The position numbers were made by a program, and so were the translations under genes. From Atherix ibis (Eukaryota > Arthropoda > Insecta > Diptera > Athericidae): a DNA stretch of 64,000 bases. Below are positions 12,174 to 23,190 of the stretch, piece after piece. Location: NCBI GenBank assembly GCA_958298945.1, contig OY282606.1:28369740-28433739 (forward strand), written 5' to 3'. Under the pieces are notes generated by a model. It was not told where the DNA came from, did no database searches, and saw only the letters and a program-made list of their open reading frames with translations. Each line of letters begins with the position of its first letter. Position 1 is the stretch's first letter.

Positions 12174-13357
12174 TGGGTTGTTCGGAAAGTAATTTTGTTT
12201 TTTTTTTTAAATAAAAATGAAAGACGATTTTCTTATAGTGAATTAATATTTTATTCAATTAAATATTGTCTACTCTGATCCAATACCATTTGCCATCTTT
12301 CTGGCAGTAGCATGATTCCACGCTTATAAAATGTTTGTTCTTTGCTGGCAAAAAACTGATCCAAGAGATTTTTGACCTCCTCATTTAAATGAAACGTTTT
12401 AGCGTCTAAAAAATTTTGTAGAGGCCGAAACTGATAATTGAAAGGTGCTAAGTCTGGATAGTATGATGGGTATGGCAGTATATCCCATCCAAGATCTAAA
12501 AGCTTTTGCCGAGTGGTCAAACTTGTATGTGGTTTCGGATTATTCTGTTGGAACACTATACCTTTCCTATTGACCAATTCTGATCTTTTTTCTTTAAGTT
12601 AATCATTCAATTTGTCCAACTGCTTATTGTATTGCTCGGTTGAAGCTCAAAATCCTAGAAAATTCCTTTGAAATCCCACTAAATAGATAGCATCTTTTTT
12701 TGACGAATATTGGCTTTCGAAGAGCTTTGAGCCGGTTCATCTTTTCTACTCCAGGATCTTTTGCACTTAACCCATTTCTCATCCCCAGTGATGATACGAT
12801 TCAAAAATGGATCATTTTCTTAGCGTTTGAGAAGCAAATCGTAAACGTCAATGTGACGGCACATATTTTTTCCGTAAGAAGATGAGGAGGAACCCATATG
12901 TCAAACTTTGAGATAAAACCTAACCGTTTCAAATGATCATGAACAGTCAAATTCGATAAATTTAATCTCTCAGCAATCTCACGAGTTGTAATTAGCTTCA
13001 ACTAGCCTTCCAGAACGTAGTACATCTTCGAGATCAAAAGTTTGCAAACCAGCTTTGGCACTGTCGCTCAATTAACACATCTTCTCCATACGCATTGGAT
13101 AATTTTTTCCTTACTTGAACAGCATTTTTATCCTTTCTATAGCAAAAAAGTGAAATCTGCCGAAAATCAATTTCCATATTAAAAAGGGTATCAACCAAAA
13201 ACTACTGTGCAGAATTAATCAATTTTACACAAGCAAGCCTTGCTATAACAGCTGTCAAAATACATATGATCATGTGGCTTAAGTGTGAAGTTGGTTGTGA
13301 AAAAATTCAATTAAATCCTCTGTTAGGAAACTATGAAATGACTTTCTTGACAACCCA
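12174..13357 (-). mobile_element. Mellifera-type mariner, full-length relic
   Basis: The left end begins TGGGTTGTTCGGAAAGTAAT and the right end, reversed, TGGGTTGTCAAGAAAGTCAT, giving terminal inverted repeats of over 20 bases. A TA follows on the right; the left partner has drifted to GA. The 1.18-kb body contains the minus-strand transposase pseudogene. Confidence 0.8.
12251..13177 (-). pseudogene. Mariner transposase (mellifera-type), degraded
   Basis: From about 13177 leftwards the minus strand encodes a mellifera-type transposase in pieces: KNAVQVRKKLSNAYG with RQCQSWFANF (first helix-turn-helix region), ITTREIAERLNLSNLTVHDHLKRLGF and FDIWVPPHL (second region plus WVPHEL box; frame 12801-13001), DPFLNRIITGDEKWV with the first catalytic Asp, and the frame 12251-12577. 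In that last frame the second block reads QQNNPKPH and the third FNYQF, so both Asp residues are now Asn. The last residues RGIMLLPERWQ are typical. Frame breaks separate the pieces, so it is inactive. Confidence 0.8.
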
Positions 13358-15215
13358 ATATTATTATTAATTACAACTTATTTCAGCAATCTTGTTAAAT
13401 TAACTAAATAAGTGGAGCGTTTAATAAAATTGGAATTTTTTTCTATTTAATATTATGTAACTATTTTGTGGTTCTCATCCCTGATATACTCATATGTTAA
13501 TAAACCGACAATCTTTTGTAACCTGGAGAACATAATTCTAGGGAACAGTGAATCTCATTGGAAGATTCATCCTAAATTAGGCTTCCTATAAACAAAGTCG
13601 TGGAAATTGTTTAGATGATGTTATTTTTAAATAATAATGGTAATAAATGTACTCAGGAAAAAATATTTGCAAAAGCTTCCATTAACTCTATTTATTTAAT
13701 TTAAAAAAAAAATTGACCACCTTTTATGCAAACCGTTTACAGGCACAAAATGATATGTTCTATAAAATATATTTTCACAAAAACAAAGAACATAAAATAT
13801 CACATATTCTATTTTGTCGGTGGATGATTGCATAAAAACGTAGTTAATACCTATTTTATAGGGAGTAGCTTTTAACGCTTACAAATGTGAGTATCATTTT
13901 GAAAAGAAATTTATGTGAAACTGAAATGAATCTTAGCAATAAAAGACTTCCATGCATTTGGGATCACATGGCAGGAACGAATAGAGTATACATGAAAATA
14001 TCCCATTTAATGGAGCTACTAACGCTTTTGTATTCGTTTATAGTTCGTAAAGGATATTTATATTGGATCCTTTCTTGGGACTTTTACTCTATTATTCTTG
14101 GAAGGTCATACCATGAATTGGAATGAATAAAATTCCCACTATTTTAACTGTTTTCCAAAGGTTTATTGAAATCGTGTATACTTCGCCGCTCTTTATTATT
14201 AATTTCTTTGTAGGCAGAAAAAAAATACTTACTTTTAATTAAAATTTATAAGCAAATAGTATATATACAAATTTTTTGTATTGTTTTGAAAATGTGGAAA
14301 AAAAACCAAGTTTGATTTAATCTGTACAGGCTTTGGGTGATTTGAATACCTAACGATTAAGGATGCTTTGTTGCAAGAAAACAAAAATAATATATACTAA
14401 CTTTCAAATTAAGGTAGAGTTTAAACTTATTGATGTGAAAAATTGAACAAAGTCTAAATTCAAAAGAATTAAATAAAATGGAATCAATTTATTCAGTAAT
14501 CAAATGCAAATGCGTATTTCTTGTATATTGTCGGCTCTGAGGTTTTTCTTTTATTACCAAAGAGATTCTTTTCATTTCAATTTTATAAAACTGATTTTTT
14601 TTTATATGTATTTAAATTTCAAATTGAATTGACAATGAATGGGGGTGGTTGGTGATAGTGTTCTTTTTCGAAAGGGATTTTTTTGCGCTTCTACTTCTTG
14701 TATATTTAAACTGATTTTTTATTTTCTATTCATTTCAATTCTTAATAATGAATCTAGCTACTAGCATGATGATTATTTTTTTTTTAAAGTATTTTTTTAA
14801 CAATTATAATTTTGCTTAAAACGAATTTGATTCGATTATATTCAACAAAAGAAATGGAATTAAATTAGCATATTTTTATATACAAAAAAAAATATATATT
14901 TTCGAAAATTATTTTTATGGCATTCAATTTGTATTGGCAATTTGCAAATTTGTTATAACTCTGCAGATTACCGATATTAATATACTGGACTGTATGGTAA
15001 TGTGCACGAAAATTATTTTTGAACAGATCATTTTTTTAAATTTCCATAAATACTTTTTTACGTTGCTCTAGTATCCAAAAACGTATTGCGATGAGTCAGA
15101 ATTTAATAGATATCAAAATACTTAAAACCTTCACAATCATTTGGGAGTGCACACAAGTGCGAAGAACGACAAAAACGAGTAACGATTTTCTCGTTGATTC
15201 TAGTTTAAACTTATA
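13358..15215. other. AT-rich intergenic stretch
   Basis: No recognised gene or transposon. A 79-codon frame at 13887-14126 has no recognisable domain and is probably chance. Confidence 0.6.
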
Positions 15216-16102
15216 CGAGTTCAAAATGGATCGCGAATTTTGAATTTCCGCTGGTTTCGTATATTCGATTTTCGATTTTTTGTGGCGTTATATTGGTACT
15301 CATGTCTCTCACTTGTGTCGATAAGTTCGGCCATTTTGAATATTCAGTTAATTTTTGACAGCTGCTTTGCTTGCACGTGTTTTGGCTCGTCTCCAATTTT
15401 TGCCCATTCCAAAAAATGGATCAAAGAATCTGTTTCGGGAACAAGAAAAAGCTACAGGGGGCCAGATCTGGGGAATACGGTGGCTGCGGCATTATTATTA
15501 TATTGTTTTTGACCAAAAATTCACGCACAAGCAACGATGCGTGAGCAGGGGCGACAACATGGTGCAAAATCCAATTTTTGTTCTTCCACAAATCCGGGTG
15601 CTTCTGGCAGATTGCTTCGCGCAACTTACGCATAACTAGCAGGTAATATTCCCTACTAACCGGTCTACCCTGTGGCAAGAACTCATGATGCACCACGCCC
15701 CGGCAATCGACGAAAACTATAAGCAAAACCTTCACATTCGACTGAACTTGGTACGCTTTTTTCAATATTGGCTCGTGCCGCAGCTTCCATTGGGATGATT
15801 GAGCTTTGGTTTCCATGCCATTACCATAAACCCATGATTCGTCATCAGTTATGATCCTCTGGAGCAAATTTGAGTCGTCGTGGACAGAGTCCAACAGCTC
15901 CTTAGCAATGTTAATACAATGCTGTTTTTGGTCAAAAATGGGCAAAAATCATAGACGAGCTAAAACACGTGAAAACAAAGCAACTGTCAAAAATTAACTG
16001 AATATTCAAAATGGCCGAATTTGTCGGCATAAGTGAGAGACTTGAATATCAACAGAACGCCCAAAAACTCGAAAATCGTATATACGTAACCCGCGGAAAT
16101 TC
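15216..16102 (-). mobile_element. D,D34D mariner deletion derivative with long inverted ends
   Basis: About 185 bases at 15230-15420 are repeated in inverted orientation at about 15945-16100 (shared landmarks: a stretch reading GCACGTGTTTTGGCTCGTC and the outer part AACCCGCGGAAATTC). Between them lies only part of a transposase gene. The left end also keeps a short form of the outer sequence seen intact at 58920-58950; the right outer end is lost where satellite sequence begins. The N-terminal third and the C-terminal tail of the gene are missing, so the element is non-autonomous. Confidence 0.75.
15421..15945 (-). pseudogene. Mariner transposase core, catalytic residues lost
   Basis: A 174-codon open frame inside the element, starting in the FDQKQHCINIAKELLDS region rather than at a true N-terminus. 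The first catalytic Asp is present in ITDDESWVYG. The second block reads HHVVAPAH instead of HHDNAPAH and the third CSFFLFPK instead of CDFFLFPK, so two of three metal-binding Asp residues are gone although the frame stays open. The DNA-binding domain is absent. Confidence 0.8.
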
Positions 16103-16109
16103 TTCGCTT

Positions 16110-16668
16110 CTCACTCGTAGTACTGCCACACATCACTCACCCAATAAGAACACAGAGAATTCAAAATGTTAAAAGTAAGCAAACGCACTTGGTGACCACA
16201 AAATAATTTTTCAACGGCTCCGCATGAGACTTTGCATTTTTGTTGAAACTACGTCACACTGGTGAGACGCAATTTTTTTCGGATACTGGATCACTCATCC
16301 ATTAAGAAAATTATGAGTTGTAAACTTTTAAAGTAAACAATACCACTTGGTGACCACAAACATTTTTTTTGAACACAAAACAGGCCCGCATGAGTCTTAC
16401 GCTTTTATTGGAAACTAGGTTCAACTGGTGAGACGCAATTTTTTTTGAACACTGGGACACTCATTTAATTAGTAAATTTTGGGTTTAAAACTTTAAAAGT
16501 AAGCAAGCCCACTTGGTGACTACGAAAAATAGGCTCTGCATGGCTTTTCTCCTTTAAATTAAAACTACGACACACTGGTGTGACACAATTTTTCTCGGAT
16601 ACTGGGTCACTCATTTATTAAGAAAATTCTTAGTTTAAAACTTTAAAACTTGAAAAAAATCGGTTCGT
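16110..16668 (+). repeat. Short satellite array, about 3.3 monomers of about 160 bp
   Basis: The landmark CACTTGGTGAC recurs at 16186, 16344 and 16510, giving periods of 158 and 166 bp. Each monomer also holds a CACTGGTG-GACxCAATTT block and an ACTGG-xCACTCATT block in the same order. Divergence between monomers is moderate. The array starts directly beside the right end of the mariner at 15.2-16.1 kb. No coding potential is seen. Confidence 0.8.
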
Positions 16669-16957
16669 CAGTCTTGCCTAGTTTTCAATTGCAGAAGCAG
16701 ATAAATTTGGAGCCTGCTTTGTGTAAATAAATTTTCGTAGTCGTTAGGTGTGATGGTTTCTTTTTTTTCACAGGCTTTGCTTACTGTATATTCGAATGAG
16801 TTGGCTCTCGACCCTGCTATCATGCAAAATTTTTGGTCTTTCCATTTTGTTTGTAGTTTTAGTTTTAACCAGTCTCTTATAGATAAACTGCATTTTAGAG
16901 AGCAAATTTACCTTAAAGTGCTTTTAATAAGAACTAAAACAAAAATTTTGTTGGCAT

Positions 16958-17011
16958 TGCAATTCTGTATCAATGATTACTCAATGCAATTCTGTATCAA
17001 TGATTACTTAA
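16958..17011 (+). repeat. 27-bp tandem duplication
   Basis: Two near-identical 27-base units start at 16958 and 16985 (beginning TGCAATTCTGTATCAATG), with the start of a third at 17012. Confidence 0.8.
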
Positions 17012-17059
17012 TGCAATATGATATCCATGGCTTCCTACACTCCCTAACAGTAGTGTAGG

Positions 17060-17434
17060 AAGCGTAGGATTGCTTCCCAAAATGGACTGGAAGCTACCTT
17101 CCGAACCGTTCAATTCAAGTTGCTTCGAATGGCTTCAAGTCTGCAATCCACCAAATCAATGCTGTTGTTCTCCAGGATTCTGTTTTATCTCTGGTCCTTT
17201 TTCTAATTTTCATAAATAATCGTTTAATCCAATCTATTATTTCACTGATTACAGCACAACCAGTTTTTCATACTCGTTTCCTGATTCGCATAACTGAAAC
17301 CGAAAAACTTTCCATTGTTGGTATATGCCTTAGTGACAACCTACGTTGGAATGACCACATATTTAATATTACCAAAAACGGTGCATAATGATCAGGTTTC
17401 CTTAAACGATTTAAGACATTTTTCACGACTACGT
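17060..17434 (+). mobile_element. LINE reverse transcriptase scrap
   Basis: Reading frames give SAIHQINAVVLQDSVLSLVLFLIFINNRL, a decayed form of the VPQGSVLSPxLFLxFIND region, followed by LSIVGICLSDNLRWNDHIFNITKN, the conserved LGxxLxxxLxWxxHI block after the palm. The catalytic YADD segment between them has been deleted. The relic stops at about 17434, where a minus-strand mariner begins. Confidence 0.6.
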
Positions 17435-18300
17435 TTTAAGTGATCCATGCGAGAGGTCTAATATTGAACGACTTTTCGAGCACCTCGGCTAGTATCTCGC
17501 TAATAACACGTATAATGTTGTCTTCCAAGGCTGCAAGTGACGCGGATTTATTGGCATAGACGAGTGACTTTATGTAGTCTAGAGGCGTCAAATCGTACGA
17601 TCTAGGCGGCCAACTCACCAGACCGAAACGTGAGATAAATTGCCCACCGAACTCATCTTTCAACATGTCCATTGTTTTACGTGTTGTGAGGTATGCAGTG
17701 CCGTTTTGATGAAACCACATGTCTACCAGATGCAGTTCTCCTATTTTGGGCAAAAAAAGCCATCGAGCGATAGCGGGCGCTATTTACGGTAACGTTGCGT
17801 CCAGCGTCGTCCTTAAAGATATACGGACAAATGATTCCACCTGGGTAGGTGCAATGGTAGTTCTTATTTTACATGTGGTTGTTTTTTAGACCTCATGTGA
17901 CAATTTTGCTTATTCACGTACTTATCGCTAAACTCAATTTTTTGGTAAAAAAAAACGGATTCTCCTCAACACTCATCAAAATATCGACGTTTTGGTAGGC
18001 CTTTTAGCTTCAGTTCTTGGATAAGCTATATTTTTATGCTTTCAGACTAAGATCCTTCCATAAAATCTTCCACATAGTCGAGTAACACAATCCCATTTGG
18101 TGTGAACAGCGATGGATGGATAAATCGGGGTCTTCACTAATACTGGCCGCTATGGCAGCAAATGGGCTGATGGTTTGATGTCTAATAGCGTGAAATTGCT
18201 AACAAATTTTGTCACTATGGATTGAATTGATTGCTCAGTAAGTCGATTATGATGACAATAAAATGGTCTGTGTGCGCGAAACATATTTTTCATAGTGCAC
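17435..18300 (-). mobile_element. rosa-type (DD41D) mariner relic
   Basis: The minus strand reads from about 18285: MFRAHRPFYCHHN, a helix-turn-helix remnant (TEQSIQSIVTKF), SIHRCSHQMGLCYSTMWKIL, then GGIICPYIF, VTVNSARYRSM, and in frame 17753-17436 HLVDMWFHQNGTAYLT (second block, Asp to Asn), WPPRSYDLTPLDY (third Asp kept) and SLVYANKSASLAALEDNI. The segment with the first catalytic Asp is deleted and several shifts occur. The nearest relative in this window is the element at 7.6 kb. Terminal repeats were not found. Confidence 0.7.
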
Positions 18301-20985
18301 GAATTTTGATAATAAAATTCAATAATTTGTAAGAGTTATTTTAGGTTATTTCTATAATAAAATGACAATGCTAGTTGAGCACTTCTAACTTTAACACATA
18401 TCATGTGTTATACTGAATCTATAAAAAATAAAAATATAAATAACCAAACAGTAAAAAAATCACTCGATACAAGGTATATATTCGACTCAATCTAGGCTAT
18501 AATTCCCATGTATGGACAGGTGCTTCTAAAACGTCATTGTGCTTTCTAGATGGGATATAAAATTAAACCATAAAATTAATAGGAGACAAAAATATTACGG
18601 AGTTATTGTATTAGACTCCCCTCTATCATTATTTTATCGTATTTTCCATAAACATTGTTCCAGGAAATTGGCTTGTTGCATTTCGCCCCTACAATTATTT
18701 CACCGTAATACCCTCTTCGTCAGGAATGCACATCAGTTTACCCTGAATCCCTTTTTCGCAAGTAATATACGAATTATAGAGTTTTTTTTAACTGTTCAAT
18801 CCGAATGTGTGGAATACCATGCTTTACTCGGTTTAACTAAATCATCCCTCTTCTTATCCCTCCTAATACTTTCCACACGCGCGATGTACCATAATATTAT
18901 AAGGATATTCACAATTCCTTTAGCTCAAGTGATTTATAAAAAAATGATTTTTAATAAATACTCTCCATAAATAGCTGCAAAAATAAACAATTTATTACTG
19001 CCCTGATTTAGCGATACTGGGTCTTTTGTATCAATAATATGGAAGTGTTGAGTTCGAATCCTGGATTCTGTCCAGGAAAAAATTACTAAAAAAATAAGTA
19101 ATTTTAATATTTTTAGTATATATAAAAATATACTAAAAAATATTAAAATTACTTATTTTGTTAGTAATTTTTTCCGAGAAGTAATATCCTCTTTTTATAT
19201 TGAAAATATTTCTTTTGGTTTCTTATGAAAACTTTTATGATACTTAAAAAAAAAACCAAATGATTTTTCTTGTTATTAAAAATTGCAAATAAATACTATT
19301 CAAAACTCCTTTTAATATACAGAAAAATAATAATAAAATTACTAAATAAACTTGTTTTTTTTTTCTATTGTAATAATTTTAATATAAACTTTGATTCATC
19401 GAATAAAAATGTGCCATGCTCATACGATTTCTGATAATAATTTGCAAATTGAAATTCGAATATCGACGGCGGTCATAAATTAAAGTTCATTGGTCATTTT
19501 CTGTTATCCTAGATAAAAGCATAAAAAGGAAACCATTCTGAAAAATGAGGTTAGCATTCTAATCATTGGAAAAATAGAAGAGCTTTATTTTAGATAAAAT
19601 CTATAGGAAAAAAAAATATCTCAATAGAATATAAAAGTGCAAAATTCAGACATAAAGGTATGATGATTGAGATCAATTTGGAAAGCCGCAAAACGCTTTA
19701 CTTTTCATGGCATTAGAGAAACAACAATAATTTATTTTTGTATTTTCTTCAGATTTTCACATTTCTTGGAGAAAAAAAATCCTTACATGGAATCAAAAGC
19801 GTTAAGCAAACAAGAAATAAATAAAATCAAATCGAATTTATCTTACTTTGACAGGATCTAAACGAGGTTGAACAATCGATTTTCTGTATTTCACGGTATC
19901 GATACGATGTGAATCAGTCATTTTCATTGTCAATCCCCCCGCTCCACCCTCCCCCTTCAAAAAAAAAAACAAAAAAAAACACCCAACCAACCAACAATAA
20001 TACCAAATGGTTTTTTTTTTTTGTTAAGTATACGAAATCCTTTTTATTTTCGTTGAAATCTTTTTACAGGTATGTCACGTAAAGGATTTTATTGTCAAGT
20101 TATTGTTTTATATCACTTAAGGCAATCTTACAAAAATACGATATATCGTCAACAAAATTTCTTATTCCTTTCATACTTTACCGGTACTTACAAGTATAAT
20201 ATTGAGAATCTGAACATGTTTAGATAAACTTAACCACAAATGGTTTAGATTTCAGCAGAATTTAATTTAAAAACTTTCTCCTTTCAGATCTACTTTGCAC
20301 ATTTAATCTTATTTAAAAATTATCACTTTATATAAACAAGATTAGCCCAACAATCCCTTGAGAGATTCTAATCGTTATGCTTTTTGGTTTGTTTTATTTT
20401 CTTATAATAATATTTCAAATGATAATTTATTAATATTAAGTTTCTTATATATACAATATTTTAGCGCTTTTCTAAGTAATATAATGAATGATATTAGAAA
20501 GGGTACATTATTTAAGTCATTATTATTCGGATATAAATCGAAATTATTTATTACTTTACGTTACTTCGTCACATATGATAATCTGTTTATCCAAAATATA
20601 TTGTATTATAATTAATATAGAAGAGAATATTATACTAATTTTAAAGAAAATTATATTTCTAATTAAATAATTTAATATTATTTATAATAACTCTAATTTA
20701 AATATAAGAAATATTTTCTATTAAATCCATTTTAAAGTTTAGAAAGTATTATTTTGTTATTTGATAATTATTATTAAGTATATTTTAATACAAGAAAAAA
20801 ACGTATTTAGCTTAAAATCTGGCATTTTATAACATAGATTAGTAAATTTTCTTATTATTGCATAAAAGTTGAAAAGAAATTGTACAACAGAGTGCTGATT
20901 CTGCTATAGTCACATTTGGTGGAATTTTTTTTTTCAGTGACCAGGCTCTTTTCTTACTTTAAAAAGTGTCTGTTAAAAAATACTA
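18301..20985. other. AT-rich stretch with one unassigned 143-codon frame
   Basis: No conserved gene is recognised. The plus-strand frame 18539-18970 (143 codons) is GC-richer than its surroundings, yet has no domain I can name and no good start context. A large hairpin lies at 19075-19175. The region 19920-20040 has C-rich then A-rich and T-rich runs. Confidence 0.5.
19075..19175. repeat. Large near-perfect hairpin (46-bp arms)
   Basis: The left arm 19075-19120 and right arm 19129-19175 are reverse complements with few mismatches, separated by about 8 A/T bases. Arms begin GGAAAAAATTACT and end AGTAATTTTTTCC. Directly upstream (19053-19066) is GTTCGAATCCTGG, resembling the T-arm/B-box of a tRNA-type promoter. 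It could be a small fold-back element or a recent palindromic duplication. Confidence 0.75.
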
Positions 20986-20987
20986 TT

Positions 20988-22258
20988 GAAACTGTAAAAA
21001 AAACCTACAAGTGACTGTATAAAAAAATCTACAAGCGATTTTAAAAAAAAAACTTTAAGTGACTGTAAAAAACAAACTACAATTGACTGTATAAAAAAAC
21101 TTACAAGTGCCTGTAAAAAAGCTTACAAGTGACTGTATAAAAAAACCTGTAAGTGACTGTAAAATAACCTACAAGTGACTGTGTAAAAACACCTGCAAGT
21201 GACTGTATCAAAAAACCTAAAAGTAACTGTAAAAAAAAACTATAAGTGATTGTAAAAAACAACCTACTAATGACTGTAAAAAAGAACCTACAAGTGACTG
21301 TAAAAAAAAACCTACAAGTGACTGTATAAAAAAACCTACAAGTGACTGTATAAAGAAACCTACAAGTGACAGTATAAAAAAACTATAAGTGACTAAAAAA
21401 CAAACTACAAGTGACTGTATCAAAAAACCTACAAGTGACTGTAAAAAAAACCTACAAGTGACGTTAAAAAAACTTACAAGTAACTGTAAAAAAAAACCTA
21501 TAAGTGACTGTAAAAAAAACCTACAATTGACTGTAAAAAAAAACCTACAAGTGACTGGGAAAAAAATCTAAAAGTGACTGTATAAAAAAACTATAAGTGA
21601 CTGTAAAAAAAAATCTACAAGTGACTGTAAAAAAACTTACAAGTGACTGAAAAAAACCTACAAGTGACTGTAAAAAAAATATAAGTGACTGTAAAAAAAA
21701 CCTATAAATGACTGTAAAAAAAAACTATAAGTGACTGTAAAAAAAAACTATAAGTGACTGTAAAACAAAACCTACAAGTGACTGTAAAAAAATCTACAAG
21801 TGACTGTAAAAAAACTTACAAGTGACTGTAAAAAAACCTACAAGTGACTGTAAAAAAAATATATAAGTGACTATAAAAGAAACCTATAAATGACTGTAAA
21901 AAAAAACTATAAGTGACTGTAAAAAAAACTATAAGTGACTGTAAAAAAAACCTGTAAGTGACTGTAAAAAAAACCTACAAGCGACTGTAAAAAAAAATCT
22001 ACAAGTGACTGTAAAAAAACTTACAAGTGACTGTAAAAGAACCTACAAGTGACTGTAAAGAAAACCTACAACTGACTGGAAAAAAAACCTAAAAGTGACT
22101 GTAAAAAAAACCTACAAGTGACTGTAAAAAAAACTTACAAGTAACTGTTAAAAAAAACTTCTAAGTGACTGTAAAGAAAACCTAAAAGTGACTGTAAAAA
22201 AAACCTATTAGTGACTAAAAAAAACTTACAAGTGACTGTAAAAAAAAACCTAGAAATG
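20988..22258 (+). repeat. Minisatellite, unit about 23 bp, roughly 55 copies
   Basis: Continuous head-to-tail copies of a unit reading approximately CCTACAAGTGACTGTAAAAA with a variable A-run. Variants include CTATAAGTGACTG and a TATAAAAAA form, some occurring in neighbouring groups, as expected of unequal exchange or slippage. Its frames encode repeated TSDCKKN (plus) or QSLVGFF (minus) peptides, which are not evidence of a gene. The last unit runs directly into mariner codons at about 22259. Confidence 0.9.
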
Positions 22259-23190
22259 ACTATGGTGTATTTGGAAAAGACGCAGTAACAGCTCGAACAT
22301 GCCAGAGATGGTTTGCAAAATTTCGTTCGGGGGATTTTTCTTTGAAAGATGAACCCAGATCAGGTAGGCCATCAGATGTCAATCACAAAGTGGTACGCAT
22401 TTTGATCAGGACCAATTCCATGTTTTAAATTCCAAAGAAGTGGCCTTCAAGCTTAGAATTCATCAGACTACTGCTTTAGAGCACATTAAAAGGCTTGGTT
22501 TTGTGTCCAAACTCTCTGTTGGGGTGCCTCACGAATTAAGCGAAAAAAATTTAATAGATCGTCACGAAAAGGTACCGTTTTTGGACTGCTTGGTTACTGG
22601 GGATGAAAATTGGATAGTTTATAAACATATGGTAAGAAAAAGGGCATATGTTTATAAAGGGGAGATATAAACCAGGAGTACATCAAAATAAAGTTATGTT
22701 GTGTTGTTGGTGGGATCGGAGGGGTATTGTCCACTATGAGTTGCTGAAAGAAAATTATGCGGTCGATGCTGATCGTTACTGTTCGCAACTTGATGTTTTG
22801 AATAAAGAAATTCAACGTAAACGTCCATATTTGGCCAACAGAAAGGGTGTAATTCTTCACGTGGCAAGAAAAACCGTACAAAAAATTGCAGAGTTGGGTT
22901 GGGAAACTCTAACTCAGCTAGCATATTCTCCAGATATTGCACCATCTGACTATCTGTTCAGGTCGCTGCAAAACTTTCTGGATGGTAATGGGTATATAAA
23001 TTATGAGGGTGTCCAAATGGTAGTGGAAGAATTCTTTGCGTCCAAAAATGAGGACTTTTTTTCCAAGGGGTTGGAGAAGTTGCCAGAACGCTGGCAGAGA
23101 GCTGTAACTAATAAAGGAAATAATATTTTGGATTAATTTTTGAATAAAAAGTAAAAAAAAATTTAGACGACAGAACTTTCCCTTACATCC
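22259..23190 (+). mobile_element. Mellifera-type mariner, 5'-truncated by the minisatellite
   Basis: Coding sequence starts abruptly at YGVFGKDAVTARTCQRWFAKFRSGDFSLKDEPRSGRP, internal to the first DNA-binding region, then continues through HQTTALEHIKRLGFVSKL, VPHELSEKNL and CLVTGDENWIVYKH (first Asp). Frame 22648-23136 holds VMLCCWWDRRGIVHYELL, NRKGVILH, PDIAPSDYLFRSLQNFLDG (third Asp) and LPERWQ. The HxDNARPH block with the second Asp is missing through a small deletion between ILH and VARKT. The 3' end near 23165-23190 reads, reversed, TTGGATGTAAGGGAAAGTTC, a plausible terminal repeat; the 5' one is gone. Confidence 0.8.

Noticed and set aside
21217..21571. Repetitive peptides QSLVGFF and TSDCKKN as a possible repeat protein
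   Set aside because: They are translations of the minisatellite in opposite directions; the frame is lost within a few hundred bases.
20988..22258. CRISPR-like array
   Set aside because: Units are directly tandem with no unique spacers, and the host is an animal.
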